This document shows, in pieces, positions 44,736 to 45,971 of a DNA stretch of 45,971 nucleotides. The stretch spans positions 1 through 45,971 of the forward strand of contig UQPQ01000020.1 of the NCBI GenBank assembly GCA_900542985.1, in the 5' to 3' direction. Within the stretch, counting starts at the first letter, position 1. The number at the start of each line of letters is the position of its first letter. The position numbers were made by a program, and so were the translations under genes. This DNA is from an uncultured Bacteroides sp. (GTDB lineage Bacteria; Bacteroidota; Bacteroidia; Bacteroidales; Bacteroidaceae). The notes beneath the pieces are model-generated. The model was given only the letters and a program-made list of their open reading frames with translations. It made no database searches and was not told the DNA's origin.

Positions 44736-45308
44736 TTATACGATTTGGTCAATGGCTTTTCTTTTTTGTTCTTTTATTTTCCTGAATTGACTGGGAGTGG
44801 TTCCGGTTACACTTTTAAACTGTGCACTTAAATGTGCTGTGCTCGAGTAGTTGAGTTTTATGGCTATTTCGTTGAGGGATAGCTCGTTGTAGAGTAGTAG
44901 TTCTTTTACTCGTTCTATCTTTTGGGCGATGAAATACTTTTCAATGGTCATACCTGTGGTTTCTGAAAATAGTTTGCTGAGCAGACTATACTCGGAGTGA
45001 CATTTTGTAGTCAGGTAATCCGATAGATTGGTCTTGAGATTGTTATCCTGATAGTAAATCAGTTCGATAATTTCTTTCTTTATTTGCTCAATTAGCCGGA
45101 TACGTTTGTCGTCTATCAGTTCAAATCCGATGGGGCGCAGTTGTTCGTCTATTGCTTTATAGTCGTTGGGTAATAATTGTTCTTCAACGATAACTTTACC
45201 CAATTCTATGTGTCGGAGGGTAAATCCCATATTTGTGAGCAATTGTTCTACAACCATGATGCAACGGTTGCAGACCATATTTTTTATATAAATAGTACTT
45301 CCTTCCAT
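44736..45308 (-). CDS. HMA-domain AraC-family regulator
   Basis: A 190-residue regulator. Residues 1-70 look like a heavy-metal-associated ferredoxin-like fold, with the metal site MVCNRC (C13, C16) and strands IYIKN and KVIVEE. Residues about 110-185 are the AraC double helix-turn-helix (ERVKELLLYNELSLNEIAIKLNYSS, HLSAQFKSVTGTTPSQFRKIKE). No arabinose-type cupin is present. It probably senses copper through the CxxC and activates copA, which lies directly downstream on the same strand (inference). The frame runs on upstream to 45551, but ATG 45308 starts the domain and lies after a promoter-like box. Confidence 0.87.
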   Translation of the reverse strand: MEGSTIYIKNMVCNRCIMVVEQLLTNMGFTLRHIELGKVIVEEQLLPNDYKAIDEQLRPIGFELIDDKRIRLIEQIKKEIIELIYYQDNNLKTNLSDYLTTKCHSEYSLLSKLFSETTGMTIEKYFIAQKIERVKELLLYNELSLNEIAIKLNYSSTAHLSAQFKSVTGTTPSQFRKIKEQKRKAIDQIV

Positions 45309-45331
45309 ATCTGTATAACGAACTTTATTTA

Positions 45332-45339
45332 CAAAACTA
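45332..45339 (-). promoter_or_regulatory. Putative -7 box for the HMA-AraC gene
   Basis: On the minus strand this reads TAGTTTTG, matching TAnnTTTG, 23 bp before ATG 45308. It is inside the upstream extension of the frame, which argues against the longer protein. Confidence 0.45.
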
Positions 45340-45406
45340 TAAACAATTTGTGAGAAGATGATGTTTTCTTTTATATTTATGGCGATTAATATTGATATAA
45401 AGAAAT

Positions 45407-45613
45407 ATGAAGAAAATGCTTTGTCCGCAGTGTAAGATTGCTGCAATGTATGTAAAGAACGAGAAAGGGGAACGTTTATTAGTGTATGTAACAGATGAAG
45501 GGGAAGTGGTGGCCAAGAATCCGGAACACTCACTTGATGGGTATGATACATCAGAAGTTTTTTGTTTGGGATGTTCGTGGCATGGTTCTCCCAAACGTTT
45601 GGTGAAGTATTAA
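45407..45613 (+). CDS. Small zinc-ribbon-like protein
   Basis: A 68-residue protein with two knuckles, CPQC (C6, C9) and CLGC (C53, C56), that could hold one zinc ion. The spacing is that of a small zinc ribbon with a long beta insert (ERLLVYVTDEGEVV). The strict cysteine pairing, the Lys-rich start and the absence of an overlapping gene support it as real. Similar short proteins are known to me in Bacteroidales, without function. It is divergent from the copper regulator, but a link is not shown. Confidence 0.7.
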   Translation: MKKMLCPQCKIAAMYVKNEKGERLLVYVTDEGEVVAKNPEHSLDGYDTSEVFCLGCSWHGSPKRLVKY

Positions 45614-45971
45614 GATGTTGGAAAAGGAGGAAAAATATTGAGATTATAATTTTCGTATAGCTGTTTGCCTTATTTTTATGCTTTGTTTTTTTTGGAGGGT
45701 ATGCCTTCAGTAGGATGATAATAAAACTATTGAGTGTTGTTTATTTGATTTTTTGTAAGCAAAGTAGGGCGTTTTTTCTGTGAGTTTTTCATTCTTGTGT
45801 CATTTGAGGGTATGTTTTTTCATAAAGATGTTTTTTCCTTGAGGAAAGATAAATATGCTTGTATTATATAATAATGTATATGGAAATCTCCATTGTATCC
45901 TCCTTTGCAGAAAAATAAGCCATAAAACCTGCTGTAAGACAGTGATTTGTGAAAAACATTGAAAAAAGTTG
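45614..45971. other. AT-rich non-coding end of the window
   Basis: No gene is visible in these 358 bp. Small hairpins occur (TTTCC/GGAAA near 45836-45849, TGGA/TCCA near 45878). The duplicated word GAGGGTATG is at 45697 and 45806. The last bases (GAAAAAAGTTG) resemble the A-tract leader I associate with Bacteroides rRNA or tRNA promoters, but the window ends there. Confidence 0.4.

Overview
The window looks like a chromosomal segment of a Bacteroidales bacterium, most likely Bacteroidaceae (Bacteroides or Phocaeicola). The signs are a Na+-NQR and an RNF complex together, Bacteroidota-type BamD, RNA polymerase omega and TamB proteins, a NimA-like flavoprotein, an AraC-type copper regulator, and many upstream sites matching the Bacteroides -7 promoter box TAnnTTTG. 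I assign the genus only tentatively. I see no rRNA, tRNA, CRISPR array, insertion sequence, phage or integrative element. Most of the window reads as core genome.

Layout. Positions 86-661 hold an ECF-type sigma factor. Positions 816-6555 hold rseC and the full RNF operon (rnfB-C-D-G-E-A). Positions 6556-7019 are non-coding, with terminators and a 21-bp-period repeat array. Positions 7020-13492 (minus strand) run tamB, aguA, aguB in transcription order: envelope biogenesis followed by the agmatine-to-putrescine pathway. Positions 13592-15768 hold a secreted bleomycin-hydrolase-type peptidase and a GH16 lipoprotein. Positions 16085-21953 hold the complete nqrABCDEF operon. Positions 22243-24843 (minus) hold uvrB and a hexapeptide acetyltransferase. 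Positions 25192-26858 hold bamD, rpoZ and a DUF4293-like membrane protein. Positions 26984-30765 (minus) hold a NimA-like flavoprotein, a MATE exporter and a SUMF1-fold/BNR-propeller fusion. Positions 30861-33656 hold fhs and galE. Positions 33702-33866 hold a candidate structured RNA. Positions 33919-36598 hold a CLC anion transporter of the fluoride-antiporter type and a second MATE exporter. Positions 36599-37242 are non-coding, with a 22-bp-period array. Positions 37243-42264 (minus) hold a large Dna2-like nuclease-helicase and an SDR oxidoreductase. Positions 42426-45308 (minus) hold an HMA-AraC regulator and a copper P-type ATPase. Positions 45407-45613 hold a small zinc-ribbon protein.

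How it fits together. The RNF and NQR complexes are paralogous sodium-pumping redox machines. RNF couples to ferredoxin and NADH; NQR couples to NADH and quinone. Here both are complete and lie about 9.5 kb apart. The araC-copA pair forms a copper-export module in which the regulator carries its own metal-binding domain.

The most interesting unexplained structure is non-coding. First, a compact three-way-junction RNA fold lies between galE and the CLC gene. Second, three intergenic loci carry tandem arrays with a strict 21- or 22-bp period. Third, an 8-bp-period inverted array sits inside the rnf operon. Among proteins, the 1425-aa nuclease-helicase with an uncharacterised Rossmann-like C-terminus and the SUMF1/BNR fusion deserve attention.
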